Assembly: GCA_035578905.1 (NCBI GenBank)
Contig: JAQJVL010000002.1
Span: 3,633,229-3,697,228, forward strand
DNA: 64,000 bases
Direction: 5' to 3'
DNA from: Stictocephala bisonia
Lineage: Eukaryota > Arthropoda > Insecta > Hemiptera > Membracidae
The translations under genes were made by a program, and so were the position numbers. The notes beneath the pieces were generated by a model that ran no database searches, was not told the DNA's origin, and was given only the letters and a program-made list of their open reading frames with translations. Within the stretch, counting starts at the first letter, position 1. Each line of letters begins with the position of its first letter. Positions 1 to 11,820 of the stretch are shown one piece after another.

Positions 1-1967
1 TTTGGTGAGGCTACGACTAAAAAGTACTGTTTAAACTAATCATTGCAAGAATGAAGTGTTTTGGTCCACATTTTACTTTTATTTTATTATTTTTTTTATC
101 AGACTTTGGTTTTACTATATTAACAACTGTGTATTATAACTTTTTTCAACAAAAATTAAAAAAATAAAAACAGTTAGTCAGAAGTATATTAAATCTATTT
201 AAAACAGTAATCGGCTGTTGTTCTCTGTTAACTAAATCCACTCAGCTGAATTGTTAATGTTTTTAGACATTCTCTGATTTAACAACGTGTTCCTCATCTC
301 ATCATAACCCGTCTTGAAAAGAACGTAAATTGTTAAATATATATTTCTTAGATATTTTTATTGATAATATAACAAACGGATTCACTAATAAATGTACCAA
401 TAAAAGAAGGAAGTTGGCAATTACATTTATAATTACTCCTACATAACGTTATAAATAGTTTATTTGTATTGTAATGCTGTGCATGGGTAATGTTCGTCTC
501 TGTAATAATTTAACAAATAAAATACGCTTTGAAAAGTCATAAATACAATGAACCATTAATATAAATTAAAAGTTAATTCGTAAGAGCAAGACAGATTAAT
601 TGTTAATAAAGAACTAGAACGATATTTTTAAAATTTTATCAAACTACTTTTATTTAAACAGATATTAAAAATAAATGTTGTGTATAGTGCCAGAAAGGTT
701 ACTTTGTGTTACTAAGACATATACATTTCTCCAAATACTCCTCATTCTCCTCCGTGTGTTCAGGATTCTTAATCACTCTTTTGCGCAATCGTAATTGCAT
801 ATCACAATATATTAAACAAGGTTTTATAGTAAACATATTTTATTGATATTGCATCTACAAATAGGTAACAGAAATGTACATTTGTCAAATAATATTTTAA
901 TACATTAATAATCTATGAACAAAACAATTTAAACCCTACAACAAATCGTACATAGGCGTAGTATATAATCAGTTCTGTATATGACTAAATCAGCCTAAAA
1001 CCTTGAAGATACCTTATGGAAGCCATTGTGAGACTCAGAACCTATTTGCATATTATAAATAGTCCTTATACATAGGAGTTTAGAAAATAGTCCAGACATA
1101 TTAAGTCAGAGAATAACAATTATTATAAAAGCACCACTATCAACAATCCAAAAATACTCTAAATTTCTACCTACATTACACGAAATCCATTTTATCCATT
1201 AAACAATCAAAAGTTCCACACTGATCACACTTGATCTCCGTAAAGTACCTGCACACGTGAACCTACAGAATAGATCATATGTCCAATTAAACATGATTAG
1301 ATTGGAATAGTTGCTGATTGGATACAGCTGGGAGGGATCAAGAGATTGGGGTTTGTCACATAAAGAGAATTAGAATATGGCTCAGTATGATTGTGAATGA
1401 CCATGAAACCACAGGTAGTATTTGTATTATTCGTCTATTCATATTTCCGAATTTGTGTTAAGGACATTTTAATTATATTTAAGCAACTTTATTGGTTGTT
1501 TATTTATCACAGGTTGGAATCAAGAGCTGGTTTTTCAATGTAATATTTGTTATCTAAACACCTGTTCTTATTTCGCCTGTTGGGTCTAACTTTGTAATTT
1601 CTGTTCTCGATTATAATATAGTTTATGTCATGCCATAGTTCAAATACCTCATACAAAACTGCAATACAGTTTAAATTAAAGCAATGATAAAGTACAGGAT
1701 TGAGGGGATCTAATACAGTAAGGTGTAATTTTTCCCAATAGGCATAATTAATATAGAAGATTATATATGAAAAACTTTCAACAGAAAAATTTTATAAAAG
1801 GAACATATTTCAGTAATAAGTAAATTCAAAATGTTCAACATTAACTTACCATATAATTAGTTTACGTAGATGTGATAAGATAAGGACAGAAAGAATTAGT
1901 TTTCTAATTTGAAAACCAATGTTAGAGCTTTCCTACAGTAGAGTAGCAACTAACTAAATCTCTTTTC
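1..1967. other. AT-rich non-coding stretch
   Basis: I see no gene, RNA or repeat that I can name here. Frames are closed by frequent stops and there are many A/T runs. A slightly GC-richer patch near 1230-1430 has no recognisable coding or repeat content. Confidence 0.5.
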
Positions 1968-2302
1968 GGATCTTTTCCATTAATTCCATACCATTTGATA
2001 AATATTCTATTGCTCTAAACACTGTTCCCCAATCATTTTTACGTCCACTTTGGTATTCCTATCCACTTGTAATCCGATAACACTGGCCTTATCGTATCGC
2101 TTCCCAAGAACTTACACACGGAGAGCACATTCGGCGGTAGTCAATCATTGGATTTACCGATTTGAGATCAACTTTAGTAGCCCACTAACCTAACCTAACC
2201 TGACCTAACTTAGCTTAACCTACCTAACTGTAATTTCAATAAAAGAGTAGTGGTAGTGAAGTGATGGAAAAAGCAGTGGTTGTAAATTAACGGAAAATGT
2301 CA
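1968..2302 (-). mobile_element. M1 TIR element (MITE-like), long form
   Basis: This is a copy of a short non-coding element found six times in the window. One end reads GGATCTTTTCCATTAATTCC and the other is the inverted AATTAACGGAAAATGTC. The body holds a tract of CTAACCTAACC repeats (about 2178-2230) and a unique part with CGGAGAGCACATTCGGCGG and TTTGATAAATATTCTATTGC, both shared with the copies at 3804-4176 and 58813-59131. No ORF is present, so it would depend on a transposase supplied elsewhere. The TIRs are diverged, so it is probably old. Superfamily is undetermined; a MITE is an inference from size, TIRs and copy number. Confidence 0.7.
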
Positions 2303-3803
2303 TTATTTAAAAAAAAAATATGTATATATAATAAGGCTAGACAATGGAGATTAATGTTACTTGATGATCTATTAAATAACTTAAATCACTTTATATGAAA
2401 ATAAAATATTATAAGTGATTTAAAATTAATATTATATTTATTTTAAATAAGAACTTTATTTATTAACTGACCTTGATTTTTTATTATTTTTTTTTATAGA
2501 TTTTTAAACATTATTTCAACAGAAAGTTAACTATTTGGATATCTAAATTGTCCTGTTGATTATTAAATAAACTCAAAGTGTATTATTCACATCCCTTACA
2601 ACTCTGAAAAGATATTTACATTTTTTAGTTAATGAAACATATCGTAAATAAAAACAGTTATATAAGTTTCTTGCATTTCAATTCAATTTTTTGGCTGTAA
2701 CATTTTTTTTGAATCTATGGAAAAAATAAAGTGGTTATGCTAAAAACAGGAATATCTAAACACTACATGTAACAAGTACGTCACTAGTAAATGTAATTCT
2801 TTTCTATGTTAATATTAGCATTTTAATCTAATAATTGTATTATTAGTTCAAAATGACAATATAGCTAATGACACTATATTTTACTATTTTAACTCTGTAC
2901 GTAATTACATTTACATTGTTTATGATCACAAATTATTAGCTCTTACATGACTAAGTGAAAGATAAAAATAAGTCATTTCCTCTCGAGTTCCATTTTAGTT
3001 TTGTTTTTGCTTTTTTCAAAATTAAGTTTTTATTCTTTCTCGTTTAGTTTTTTTTTTTTTTTTTAACTTATTATTTACATTTAGTTAAAAAATGTATTTT
3101 ATTAGCTACAAGTTTGTTTATTCCATTAATCTAGGTAATTTAGTATTTTTAACATTAAACTTAAAAAAGAGATTTCTTTTGAGATTCCTATTTTGTATTG
3201 TTTGCTGTAAAATATTAATTAGGAATATTTATTGTTTTTGTCATGTTTACGTGGTTAAGTGGAAGTCTGTATAGTCCTAACTTCACCATTAAAAAAAAGG
3301 ATTTTTCATTAATTTTCATTAATTAACAAATTTTACACATTACATTTGAAGTCACAATGCTGATTGATAGCTAAATATTAGGTTAGCATGTTTAAAGCTT
3401 TAATTACTATATACAAGTAAAATAAATGTACTCCTTCTAACACTAAGGTGCATATACTAACAGGGTTTCTAGTTATTTGATACTTATTACATTCATTAAT
3501 TAGGGAAATGCTAACAGAAGAAAAGTAATGTTAGCAATTACACAGTCTAATTACAGTTTTAAGTGTCTTTGCCGACACCCAATTATCACGCCACCTGAGC
3601 CTCCAATTAGTTTGGCTTCACATTTAATGGTAACTTTGATAAAAGCTTTAAGGTCTTATTTCCCTTCAAATGGTTCAATGATGGACTCAAATCATTAAGT
3701 TCTGATTAGTATTAGTTGTAATTGGTGAGTATACTAATCGAACCTCACTAATCAAGCATGATTCGGTAATCTAAGCTCACAAATTGACCATTATTCAAAA
3801 TAA
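2303..3803. other. AT-rich non-coding stretch with a possible regulatory patch
   Basis: There is no supported gene. An open frame at 3092-3274 is lysine/phenylalanine/isoleucine-rich low-complexity translation of AT-rich DNA and is not credible. The only patch that stands out is 3535-3680, listed separately. Confidence 0.45.
3535..3680. promoter_or_regulatory. candidate conserved non-coding/enhancer-like patch
   Basis: This patch is less AT-rich than its surroundings and is dense in known insect factor cores: several homeodomain AATTA sites, TTAAGTG (NK2-type), CACCTG (Snail-type E-box) and CTTTGAT (TCF-type). No ORF or repeat family explains it. The enhancer call is an inference from composition and motif density only; motifs this short also occur by chance. 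Confidence 0.2.
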
Positions 3804-4176
3804 GGCACCTATTTCGTTAATTCACTGACACTACTTTTTTCGTTTCTTAACTACTACTACTTTTGCTATCGAAATTATGGTTAGGTCGAGTTAGATCATG
3901 TTAGGTCAGGTTATGTTAGATTAGGTGGCCATTACAGTTTATCATAAACTGGTAAATCCAATGACTGACTTACCACAGAATTCGATCTCCGTTTGTCAGT
4001 TCTTTGAAAGCAATAAGATAAGGCCAGTGATATCAGATTTCCTAGCGGATAAGGAATACCACATTGGACGTAAAATGAGTGGGGAACAGTTTTTAGAGCA
4101 ATAGAATATTTATCAAGCAGTAGTGAATTAACATAAATGAAAAAAGTAGTGGTAGAGAGTTAACGGAAAAGTTCCA
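3804..4176 (+). mobile_element. M1 TIR element, long form
   Basis: Left end GGCACCTATTTCGTTAATTC matches, inverted, the right end GTTAACGGAAAAGTTCC. The body is in the opposite orientation to the 1968 copy: the GGTTAGGTC-type tract (about 3880-3925) comes first, then the unique region with CCTAGCGGATAAGGAATACC. The subterminal motif GTAGTGAATTAAC occurs just inside the right end and again in the terminus, as in the 58813 copy. It is non-coding. Confidence 0.7.
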
Positions 4177-5105
4177 AAAAAAGTAATACATTTTATGGAG
4201 TACAATCGTTCTGAACTATTCTAAATGTAAGTATGTGGTTGTATTTTTCTAGTCGTTACTTTTATGTTCATTCCTAACCATGCACTTTTTATCCTTGAAC
4301 ATATATAAAAGCTTGTCGGATCAGTGACAGAAACTTCGGTTCCTTCGAACTTTCAACGAGTTGACTTAACCCAACTCAAGAAACTTTCATTGTCTATGTC
4401 AATGTATTCTGCAAGAGATTTACAGTATTTTTTACATTTTATGACTTAAATGCTTTCTTGTTATGCTATGCCGAATCGGTAGTTGGTTTGACGTAGCAGA
4501 CTCATGAGGGACTCATGGACGCTCACAAATATGCACACTTATAAAATGCAACAAACCTTGCTCTTGGGTTTTAATTTTCTAGTATAAGTGTGCCAAAAAT
4601 AATTCTTACAGTTTTTTTATGAAAGCATTTTAAGATTTTTTTACTATTAGTCATAATACTTCAACCAAAGACTAAAAACTAGTCGTTATAGATAATTTTG
4701 ACATAAAAGGTGGCTGCATATTATTTAGCAATTCATTCATGTTCGTTTCATTTATATCTTATGATTTTTTTATGAATGATAAAGTAAAATATTGTTACTG
4801 ACATATTCAATAAAACTTTAAACAAATTCAAAGTATACCTACCTCATCCTTATACCATCTGGATCAAACAAAGGTTTTATATATTTTAAATAAAAAAATT
4901 TTCAGGTGTTTTTAAATATTTATTATTTTTTTATATTTTAAGTAAAATGATTAAAAACTGTAGTCACTAAAACCTAAAGGGTGTCTAAATATTACTTAGG
5001 AGTTCATCATTTATGCTCAACTTTATGATTAATAGAGTAACAAATTTTAAATGCTGTATTACATCAACAATTAACGCAATACTAGTCACCTTATTGGTTT
5101 AGCCA
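4177..5105. other. AT-rich non-coding stretch
   Basis: No gene or repeat family is recognised. A TATATAAAAG at 4302-4311 lies close to a TCAGT at 4321, but the spacing is too short for a normal TATA-initiator promoter and no ORF follows. Confidence 0.45.
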
Positions 5106-5522
5106 TACACGTGTATGGGTGGGCGGGTGGGTCAATATCACTGTACGTGTATGGGCGGGCGGGTGGGTCAACATCACTGTAAGTGTATGGGTGGGCGGGT
5201 TGGTCAACATCACTGTACGTGTATGGGCGGGCGGGTGGGTCAATATTACTGTACGTGTATGGGCGGGCGGGTGGGTCAATATCACTGTACGTGTATGGGC
5301 GAGTGGGTGGGTCAATGGCACTTTACGTGTATGGGTGGGCGGATGGGTGCACATGAAATACCACAGTGCGTGTATGGGTGGGCGGGTGGGTCAATACCAC
5401 AGTACATGTACGAGTGGGCGGGCGGGTTAGGTTAGGTTAGGTTCAATGCCACTGTACGTGTATGGGTGGGCGGGTGGGATAATACAACTGTACGTGTATG
5501 GGTGGGTGGGTGGGTTAATGCC
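5106..5522 (+). repeat. G36 minisatellite array (about 11 units)
   Basis: A 36-bp unit is repeated about 11 times. Each unit has a core such as GGGTGGGCGGGTGGG (5117-5131) followed by a TCAATA(C/T)CACTGTAC-type linker. Four G-runs separated by single bases fit the textbook parallel G-quadruplex pattern. A short GGTTAGGTTAGGTTAGG tract interrupts the array at about 5425-5441. Because 36 is divisible by 3, open frames appear on both strands; these are products of the repeat and not genes. Confidence 0.95.
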
Positions 5523-5765
5523 CGGTATAATTGGGAATGATGATTGTGTTATGAATTGCACTGTGGGGTTGAATGAAAAAAATCAAAATAAGAATAGTTA
5601 TACCTTTAATTATTATGATAATTATAAAAGAATAATGTTATAACATTGTTATTTTGTTTTTCACATTAAAATGCCTTAAGGCTTCACATAAAGATTACAA
5701 ATTAAACAATTTAATTTCATAAACATACTTTCAATATTTGTCAGATAAATAATTTGTAATCAATA
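5523..5765. other. spacer between two G36 arrays
   Basis: Unique AT-rich sequence between two blocks of the same minisatellite. Nothing codes here. It may be an insertion that split one array or the gap between two independent expansions; the sequence does not decide. Confidence 0.5.
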
Positions 5766-6050
5766 ACACAGTGCGTGTATGGGTGGGCGGGTGGGTTACT
5801 ACTACAGTGCGTGTATGGGTGGGCGGGTGGGTCAATACTGCAGTGTGTGTATGGGTGGGCGGGTGGGTCAATAACACAGTGCGTGTATGGGTGGAGTATT
5901 CTTGGAGTATTGCGTTGATGTTAGGTGGCTGTGAAGTGAAGGCTAATCTTAACAGAGTTTCAAGATTATCATGTGTAAGTCTGGAGCTGTGCACTGTGTA
6001 AGTGATTGGGACGGTAGGTGGCTCAATATCACTGTACTTGAAAGGGTTAG
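5766..6050 (+). repeat. G36 minisatellite, short array plus decayed remnant
   Basis: Nearly four units lie at 5766-5902, in the same orientation as the preceding array and with the variant linker CAGTGCGTGTATGGG. A decayed unit, GGTGGCTCAATATCACTGTA, sits near 6017-6036. The stretch between them (5903-6010) is unique. Confidence 0.85.
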
Positions 6051-6947
6051 AAGGTTAAAGGTTTAAGAAAGAATTTTAATTACTTTTACACCACCAGAGC
6101 TAAATGTTCCATGTGCTCCAGGCAAATATTTAACATATTAGGTTAAATACGGTTTAAGAGTTTTATATGTTATATAATTTTGTACGTACAAAATAATATA
6201 TTTTACCTACATCTACACACACATTTATAAATAATCGAGACTGAATAATCATTTTATTAAATTTTAATATTGTTTAAAATGCGAATTCAATCAGCAGTTC
6301 ACCAATAAAACACAACATTTAATAAATGTATTTTAAGTTCTAATTTATTTTTTCTCTTATTAGCTTGGATATAGAAAGATGTATAAAAGTACATAGAGAT
6401 TATTTAATAAACATACAAACGTGTTTAACATAATCAAAAAGGCACTCGTATAACATCTTACTCAAAATATAATGTAATATATTATGCATGGACAAGTACA
6501 CAACACATAAACTTAATTATAATTAACATTAGACAAGTTTAATTAGTTAAGTGCGATCAGTTGTTTGATAATACTTGGAAACTGGGTGTAGTTAATTAAT
6601 TATTAGATATTGTAGTTAGTAGAAACTTGCACGTATCCACAAGAAAGTTCAGATGGCCTGCATTAATGTCCTGTACCACATTAGATAGATCCTGATTGTT
6701 GTACACGCAGACTCTGAGTAAATGTAGATATGTCGTCGAAAACCTATTAATAGACACTGGGAGAACACTGATTACCAATGGAAGTCCACTGATTACCAGG
6801 AGAGGAGCGTCTACACAAAATCGTCAACCTATATCTCCCTCTCAGATGACAATAATGGTATGAAAGAAAGCATACGATAGTCAGGAGTAGTTTTTAATTT
6901 AGAAAGCCATGCCGATGGTTATTATTTAATTTCACACTGAAAACTTC
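6051..6947. other. non-coding stretch with an unassigned GC-richer patch
   Basis: Mostly AT-rich with no recognised element. Positions 6600-6880 are GC-richer and include a near-perfect doubling of TGATTACCA(A/G)GA at about 6769-6802. The minus strand is open for about 60 codons (6596-6778), with no family I recognise; it could be a decayed coding fragment. Confidence 0.4.
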
Positions 6948-7357
6948 ATTCATGAGACGCTGATAGTAGAGATAAGGGCGAATGTAAAGGGTGATGAGTG
7001 TGGTGAATGTAGATGAATTACGATTGTTACCAACTAAGCTCGAATATTCCTTAGAAAGTGCTATTTATTGATAGCCCAATAGCCAGGGCAACTTAGCAAA
7101 CTAAAATTTTACGTGGAATCTGAACCAGGTAGTATTGGTCTGATTTTCATACTTATTTACTTCCCCATACAACATCTGGACCGTGACTACCACCCAACAT
7201 GGACACCAGAGACTTTTACTGTCAACGTTGATGGAAACCATTGAGCGGATGCCATTATGGTATTAAGCGGGCCAAGCATAAAACCTATCACTTACAATAT
7301 CCACCAAAACTGTTTCCCTAAGTAGCTGGGTTACATCAATACACCAATAGTTCCGAC
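6948..7357 (-). mobile_element. S1 SINE-like element, minus orientation
   Basis: This is a diverged copy of a family present at least six more times (20141, 24109, 38126/40132, 47815, 53383, and a fragment at 44260). On the minus strand it starts near 7357 with a tRNA-like head region, passes a conserved centre (CAGACCAATACTACCTGG and TTCAGATTCCACGT regions) and ends near 6948 with the family tail containing TATTGGGCTATCAATAAATA. A GGTTCGGATTCC-like B-box core is recognisable but mutated. There is no ORF. SINE status is inferred from length, a box-B-like motif and the shared 3' end with the tRNA-headed copy at 28761. Confidence 0.7.
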
Positions 7358-8935
7358 ATATAGTTCATAAAAAGAATACTACATATAACAATTAAAATTG
7401 CAACAAAGTATAATCAATTTTTATGAGGTAGGTTCTAATTTAAATAAATTTTAATAACTAACACAAATGCTAATTCTTTCGATGCGTCAATAAAGTAAGC
7501 AGAACAAGAGAACATCATATTACACAAATTTATTACCATGTGAGTAAAAAACAACAGGTATTATTGTGATAGCTTCGGAAAACTATACTTACCATCTTCA
7601 GACCAGTTATATTCACAAGACAAACCTAATATATTATCATTAAGCTCATAAACTAAAGATTTTTTTTAATCTAATCTTTATTTAATACTTTTTTCTTTTA
7701 TCACACTCCTTTATTTAAGCTACTCACAAACACGCCTATGATAATGTGATTCTCCACAAATATCATTCTTTATTAGTTATTTTTATTAGTCACATCGTTA
7801 TCAAGCAGAAGTGTATTTATCCGTACAGTTGTGCTAAAACTGTTTATGATTGTTACACATAAATACAAACTTGATTGAGAGCATACTTTAGGCTATAATC
7901 AAATACTTTCAAAACCAAGTTATAGGGTAAAAATAAAATACTTCTCAGCGTGAATTATAGATGTGACATTATTATTTATTTGATTATAAAACATGGATTT
8001 GTATGTTGAGTTGATTAATAAATCAGTGTTTGTAAAAGAATATATTTAAGTTTGAAAATATGAACAAAAAGTAACCTATTTTAATATAATATTCTCCTCG
8101 GTTTAGATGTAATAAATGTTAAATCAACAACTTTAGGATGTAGGGAGGCCAACCTCAAGTTTTTCTTTCAGTTTTTAATATTATTTCCTGTCGTTCTTTA
8201 TAAACGATCATATATTTTTGAAGACACTGCAACTATCAACATCGCATTTATAAAATTAAATATCACATCATTTAATTGTTTAAACAAATTTAATTATTTT
8301 ATTCTGAAAAAGGGTTAAGAAAGAACATTTCAATATTGAACATGAACACGATGAATTCTTTGATGTATCAATTGTACATCGAATTAGTTTTATTTTAATC
8401 AACGTAAACTATTACATTGTGAGTAACATTTATCGTTGAAAACCCTGTTTACAGTTTATTGCAACAATGTAGACTTTCAAATTAATTAAATAGATTACAT
8501 GCCATATGAAGATAATGAAATAAATATAGTTCACATAAAAATTGATTTGTATACTTTTTAATATTTCATTCATGCTATATAATGTTTTACAGATTTTTTT
8601 ACCTAAATAATGGGTTGTATTTTTTTACAGACTTGTGATATACACACATTCTCCGCAGCTATATTAAAGTTGAATATTATTTGAATGATCACACAAAGAT
8701 GTTAGTTACATCGTAAGAATGTTTGTTCCCATCACAAGATATTACACAGACGGGACGACCTTACAAAAACTAGATATGAGGACCTGGGAAAATTGTCAGG
8801 ACGTCTGTATTTCCCTCAGGAGTGGTGAATGAAATTGTTTCCTTGTTTCATTTTGAGGATAACAAAAGGTGCTTTGTATATAAGAAGCCAAGCTTTGGAA
8901 AAAGGTATCTTCTTGGATGTAGGTGTTAAATTGGG
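7358..8935. other. AT-rich non-coding stretch
   Basis: No ORF with recognisable content, RNA gene or repeat family is visible. The end of the stretch (about 8730-8900) is GC-richer but unassigned. Confidence 0.45.
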
Positions 8936-9035
8936 AATACAATACAAGTAAACGTCACACAACACAAATGTATTACAATATAAGCACAAAATGCACAAAT
9001 ATATTACAATACAAGTTCAAAATGCACAAATATTA

Positions 9036-9079
9036 TGGTGATCGATTTCGGTGAACCACGCTCACCTTCCTCTGGTCTG
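9036..9079 (-). ncRNA. degenerate hammerhead ribozyme motif
   Basis: On the minus strand the GGTGA/TCACC stem II, GAAA and the self-complementary ATCGAT plus C cleavage position are intact and followed by ACCA. The CTGAGGA box of the sister copies reads CAGAGGA here, because the sequence switches into the inverted arm inside the small CCTC/GAGG repeat. Without the U4 of the core it should not cleave. The function of the intact form is known from hammerheads in Penelope-like elements. Confidence 0.6.
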
Positions 9080-9095
9080 ACATTTACTTGTATTG

Positions 9096-9097
<2 letters not shown>

Positions 9098-9152
<55 letters not shown>
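9098..9152. repeat. (AT)n microsatellite
   Basis: Nearly pure AT dinucleotides with one TGTA interruption. It lies between the inverted end of the Penelope fragment and the shared downstream CCAACACGTATTATGC sequence, so it expanded inside the element. Confidence 0.95.
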
Positions 9153-9153
<1 letters not shown>

Positions 9154-9181
9154 AACACGTATTATGCTAATTAAAAAACTA

Positions 9182-9660
9182 AATTGGAAATGTATTTGAT
9201 TAAATTATATGTAATTTGTCTGTTAATACATTGGATCATTGATTATATTATATATTATTGACTTTTAGTTGATTGAAATTATTTTTAAAAAATTATATAG
9301 AACATCATGTATTCTAAAACCTTATTATCATAATTGTATATTTAAGGAGATAATAATCAAGACAACTAATATTTTAGGAGAATTAAACTGTTTTAATGGA
9401 TATCTGTGTGGGTCCAATTGTAATCTATCTTTTAATTATTGTTTTCGTAATCTTTATTTAAGCCATACTTTTGATTAATATTAAGCCATAACCTTAATAT
9501 GTGTAATATAAGTAGTTTAATTCAGTAGTCATCTGGAATCGTATTATTTCTTTTTAATTCCACTTAAGGATTAAATGTCCTTATCCATATAATTTTGATT
9601 TTTGCCCGCACGATGCTAGATCGGTAAATTCACAAAAAGTGTTTGTTACTATCAAAGTAT
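9182..9660. other. AT-rich non-coding stretch
   Basis: A 69-codon open frame at 9269-9478 is Ile/Asn/Tyr-rich with no recognised motif. I regard it as chance opening in AT-rich DNA. Confidence 0.4.
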
Positions 9661-9769
9661 CAATATCACCGTACGTCTATGGGTGGGTGGGCGGGTCAAT
9701 ACCACCGTACGTGTATGAGTGGGTGAGTGGGTCATTACCACCGTACGTGTATGAGTGGGTGGGTGGGTT
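9661..9769 (+). repeat. G36 minisatellite, three units
   Basis: Three 36-bp units with cores GGGTGGGTGGGCGGG, GGGTGAGTGGG and GGGTGGGTGGG and linker ACCACCGTACGTGTATGAG. G-rich strand is plus, as at the other G36 loci. Confidence 0.9.
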
Positions 9770-10303
9770 ATGATAATTTCAATTTGTAAGATGATTTTCA
9801 ATTAGATTATGTTTGAATATTGTACATACTCATTTGACGTTTATTTTTCTAGTTTCTGAAACCAAAATATGTTCTGAAAGGATATTTGTTGTCTGCTTTT
9901 TAAATATTAACAAAGAGTTCATTTAGTTTCAATGTTTACATATATTTTCACGAGTTTCAACAATAGTTGTACTTATTAAAAATAATACATTTCAACAATT
10001 ACCCTATAAAGGGATTTCATAATATAAAGGTTAATTATAAAAGTGTCTGTGAAACCTAGTCAAACAAATAAAATTATGATAGTAGGATATCCTAAAAAAA
10101 TATGATGCGTTGTATTTTATAAAATTATATTTCAGATTTAGTAAAGTACCTTTAACTATAACACTATTATTTTCATATTTTTAAGACTTTTAGTATGTAA
10201 ATGGTTACGTCTGAAAGAAGGGAGGATGGTATTTCATTTTCTTTGACATTAAGAGACGATAGTTATCATAGACAAAACACACCCCCATGTCCCTCATAGG
10301 GTA
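9770..10303. other. AT-rich non-coding stretch
   Basis: Nothing recognisable; frames are closed and no repeat family of this window matches. Confidence 0.45.
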
Positions 10304-10516
10304 TGGACCCTGTTGAATTGCTTCCGAAATGGAATGGTCAGATGTAAAAACGATTGAATGGAGATCTAAATCGTGATTGACACTAGATCAGTTATGTGAT
10401 AGCGGGAAGTAAATCCAAACAACGGATCACATAGTTACAGAGTGCCCCTTGCCAGCATAATTAGAAAGAGTGGGGTAGGTCTGAAATGGTTCCATGGGTC
10501 GGATTTAGCTTTGTGA
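10304..10516 (+). pseudogene. fossil C-terminus of a LINE polyprotein
   Basis: The plus strand at 10395-10457 reads C-D-S-G-K, a TAA stop, then IQTTDHIVTECPLPA. This is the CxCx(n)HxxxxC-type zinc-knuckle context found at the C-terminus of many insect LINE ORF2 proteins. After a frameshift, 10484-10516 reads KWFHGSDLAL and a stop, like the usual last residues of such proteins. Upstream, 10311-10365 reads LLNCFRNGMVRCKND, resembling the LNR.RTG..RC block that precedes the knuckle. At least one stop and one frameshift make it dead. Family recognition is from memory of motif layout; the clade cannot be fixed. Confidence 0.55.
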
Positions 10517-11818
10517 CTGGATATTACTAAATATTTTCATTAATATCCTGAATATTTTCATGATTTTGGCATTTGTTTAAAATATAACAGGTTTTATATT
10601 TTTCAACTGATATGTAGTACGTGGCAACAAACCATATATGATTTATATCATTGATGCTCCCTGGTAGGAGAAATCAGCAGCTTAAAGAACTTTTCAGATT
10701 TTTATCACAAGGGTTGAGGCCAACTTGTGATTATCACGTGAGGCTTGGATGAGTCGGTGCACGTTGTTTGAGTGGGACGGAACACTTTTTGACACGTGGC
10801 TTTTTGGCTAAAAGAGCTAAACACAACAAAATATATGGTTTCTTGAACGTGCTGTGCATTTCATAATATAATTTTTTTTAGTGTCTATAGTAAACTTTTA
10901 TTATTCAGCTCCAGTTTCACTGTGTACTTTATATTCCAAGGGTACAGCGTGCGTACACTGTGTATGCACGTCACGACCACGTAGGCCGTAAACAGCCCTG
11001 TAGAACACGTTCTACACGTCCAATAAACTTAATTACATTATTATTGAGACTCCCTCTGTTAGACGGTCATTTATTTAACAAGGGCGTCCTGTTATCTATT
11101 TTAGGGCTTGTTTTACCTATATTTCACCACTAAAATTCTTCTTATTTTTTTAGTTTTAAGACAATTTTAACGAAATACGTAGTTACATCGCTGTATTCTG
11201 TATTTTAAAGCGTTGCAAGTAAAAATATAAAATGAGTTGTTTAACGTGTAAGTTCTTAAAACAAATTTTACGAATTAAAAGTTATAAATAAACGCAAAAC
11301 AGAATGCGTTTCTCTCTAAAATGTCTATTATAAGAGTGATAACTGGGTTTATTGTGAATAAAAATGTAAATAATTATGTAGATGACGTTAAAAAGTTTCT
11401 TGTGACACTTTTTGATGTTATCTAACTTTTTACAGTTTTACGGATTACCTAGTCACGAATATTTTGCGCTAGATGTATTAGTTGTAAGGAGATAATTATT
11501 ATTCAGAAAGGGCACGCCAACTTTGCCATAACACATTTTAAAATCAATATAAATAAATAAATACATGAGTGATGAGTGTAACATGTGTGTAGATGATATG
11601 TGTAGTTTGGTGATGCAAGTAATAAACGTTCGTAATTACTCAAAAAAAAGTATATTTAGTTTTTAGTTGAACTGAACTTAATAAACTATATCAAAAATGA
11701 ACTTAAACTATATCTCTTTGAATAATAGTTTAGTAACATTAATTTACTAAGCTATGAGTGTTTTTATATCATAATAATTATTATTTCGTTTAATAATTAC
11801 TGGACAGAAATTCTAATT
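10517..11818. other. non-coding stretch with a candidate conserved patch
   Basis: No ORF or repeat family is seen. The segment 10925-11115 is GC-richer and is listed separately. The minus-strand exon candidate begins at the right edge. Confidence 0.4.
10925..11115. promoter_or_regulatory. candidate conserved non-coding patch
   Basis: A GC-richer island with motifs such as CACGACCACGTAGGCCG, GTAAACAG (forkhead-like) and TTAATTACATTA (homeodomain-like) and no open frame. The call rests only on contrast with the AT-rich surroundings and motif density. Confidence 0.2.
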
Positions 11819-11820
11819 AC

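Larger units (their letters stand above)
8936..9181 (-). mobile_element. Penelope-like element terminal fragment (fold-back)
   Basis: The left end (ATACAATACAAGTAAACGTC) and the sequence up to 9072 match, on the minus strand, the 3' terminal region of the larger Penelope element at 46037-47336, including the AAGCACAAAATGCACAAATA repeats and the hammerhead region. At about 9070-9095 the sequence turns back into the inverted end (ACATTTACTTGTATTG). After an (AT)n tract (about 9098-9152) it continues into CCAACACGTATTATGC, the same sequence found beyond the inverted end at 47306-47336. It is thus a terminal piece folded on itself with no coding part. The hammerhead CTGANGA box is damaged. Confidence 0.8.

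Noticed and set aside
3092..3274. 60-codon open frame
   Set aside because: Low-complexity F/I/K/L-rich translation of AT-rich DNA, no domain and no gene context.
4302..4340. A TATA-plus-initiator core promoter
   Set aside because: TATAAA to TCAGT spacing is about 19-21 bp and not about 30, and no gene follows.
5106..5522. CRISPR-like regular repeats
   Set aside because: The unit is contiguous with no unique spacers, the genome is eukaryotic and no cas genes exist.
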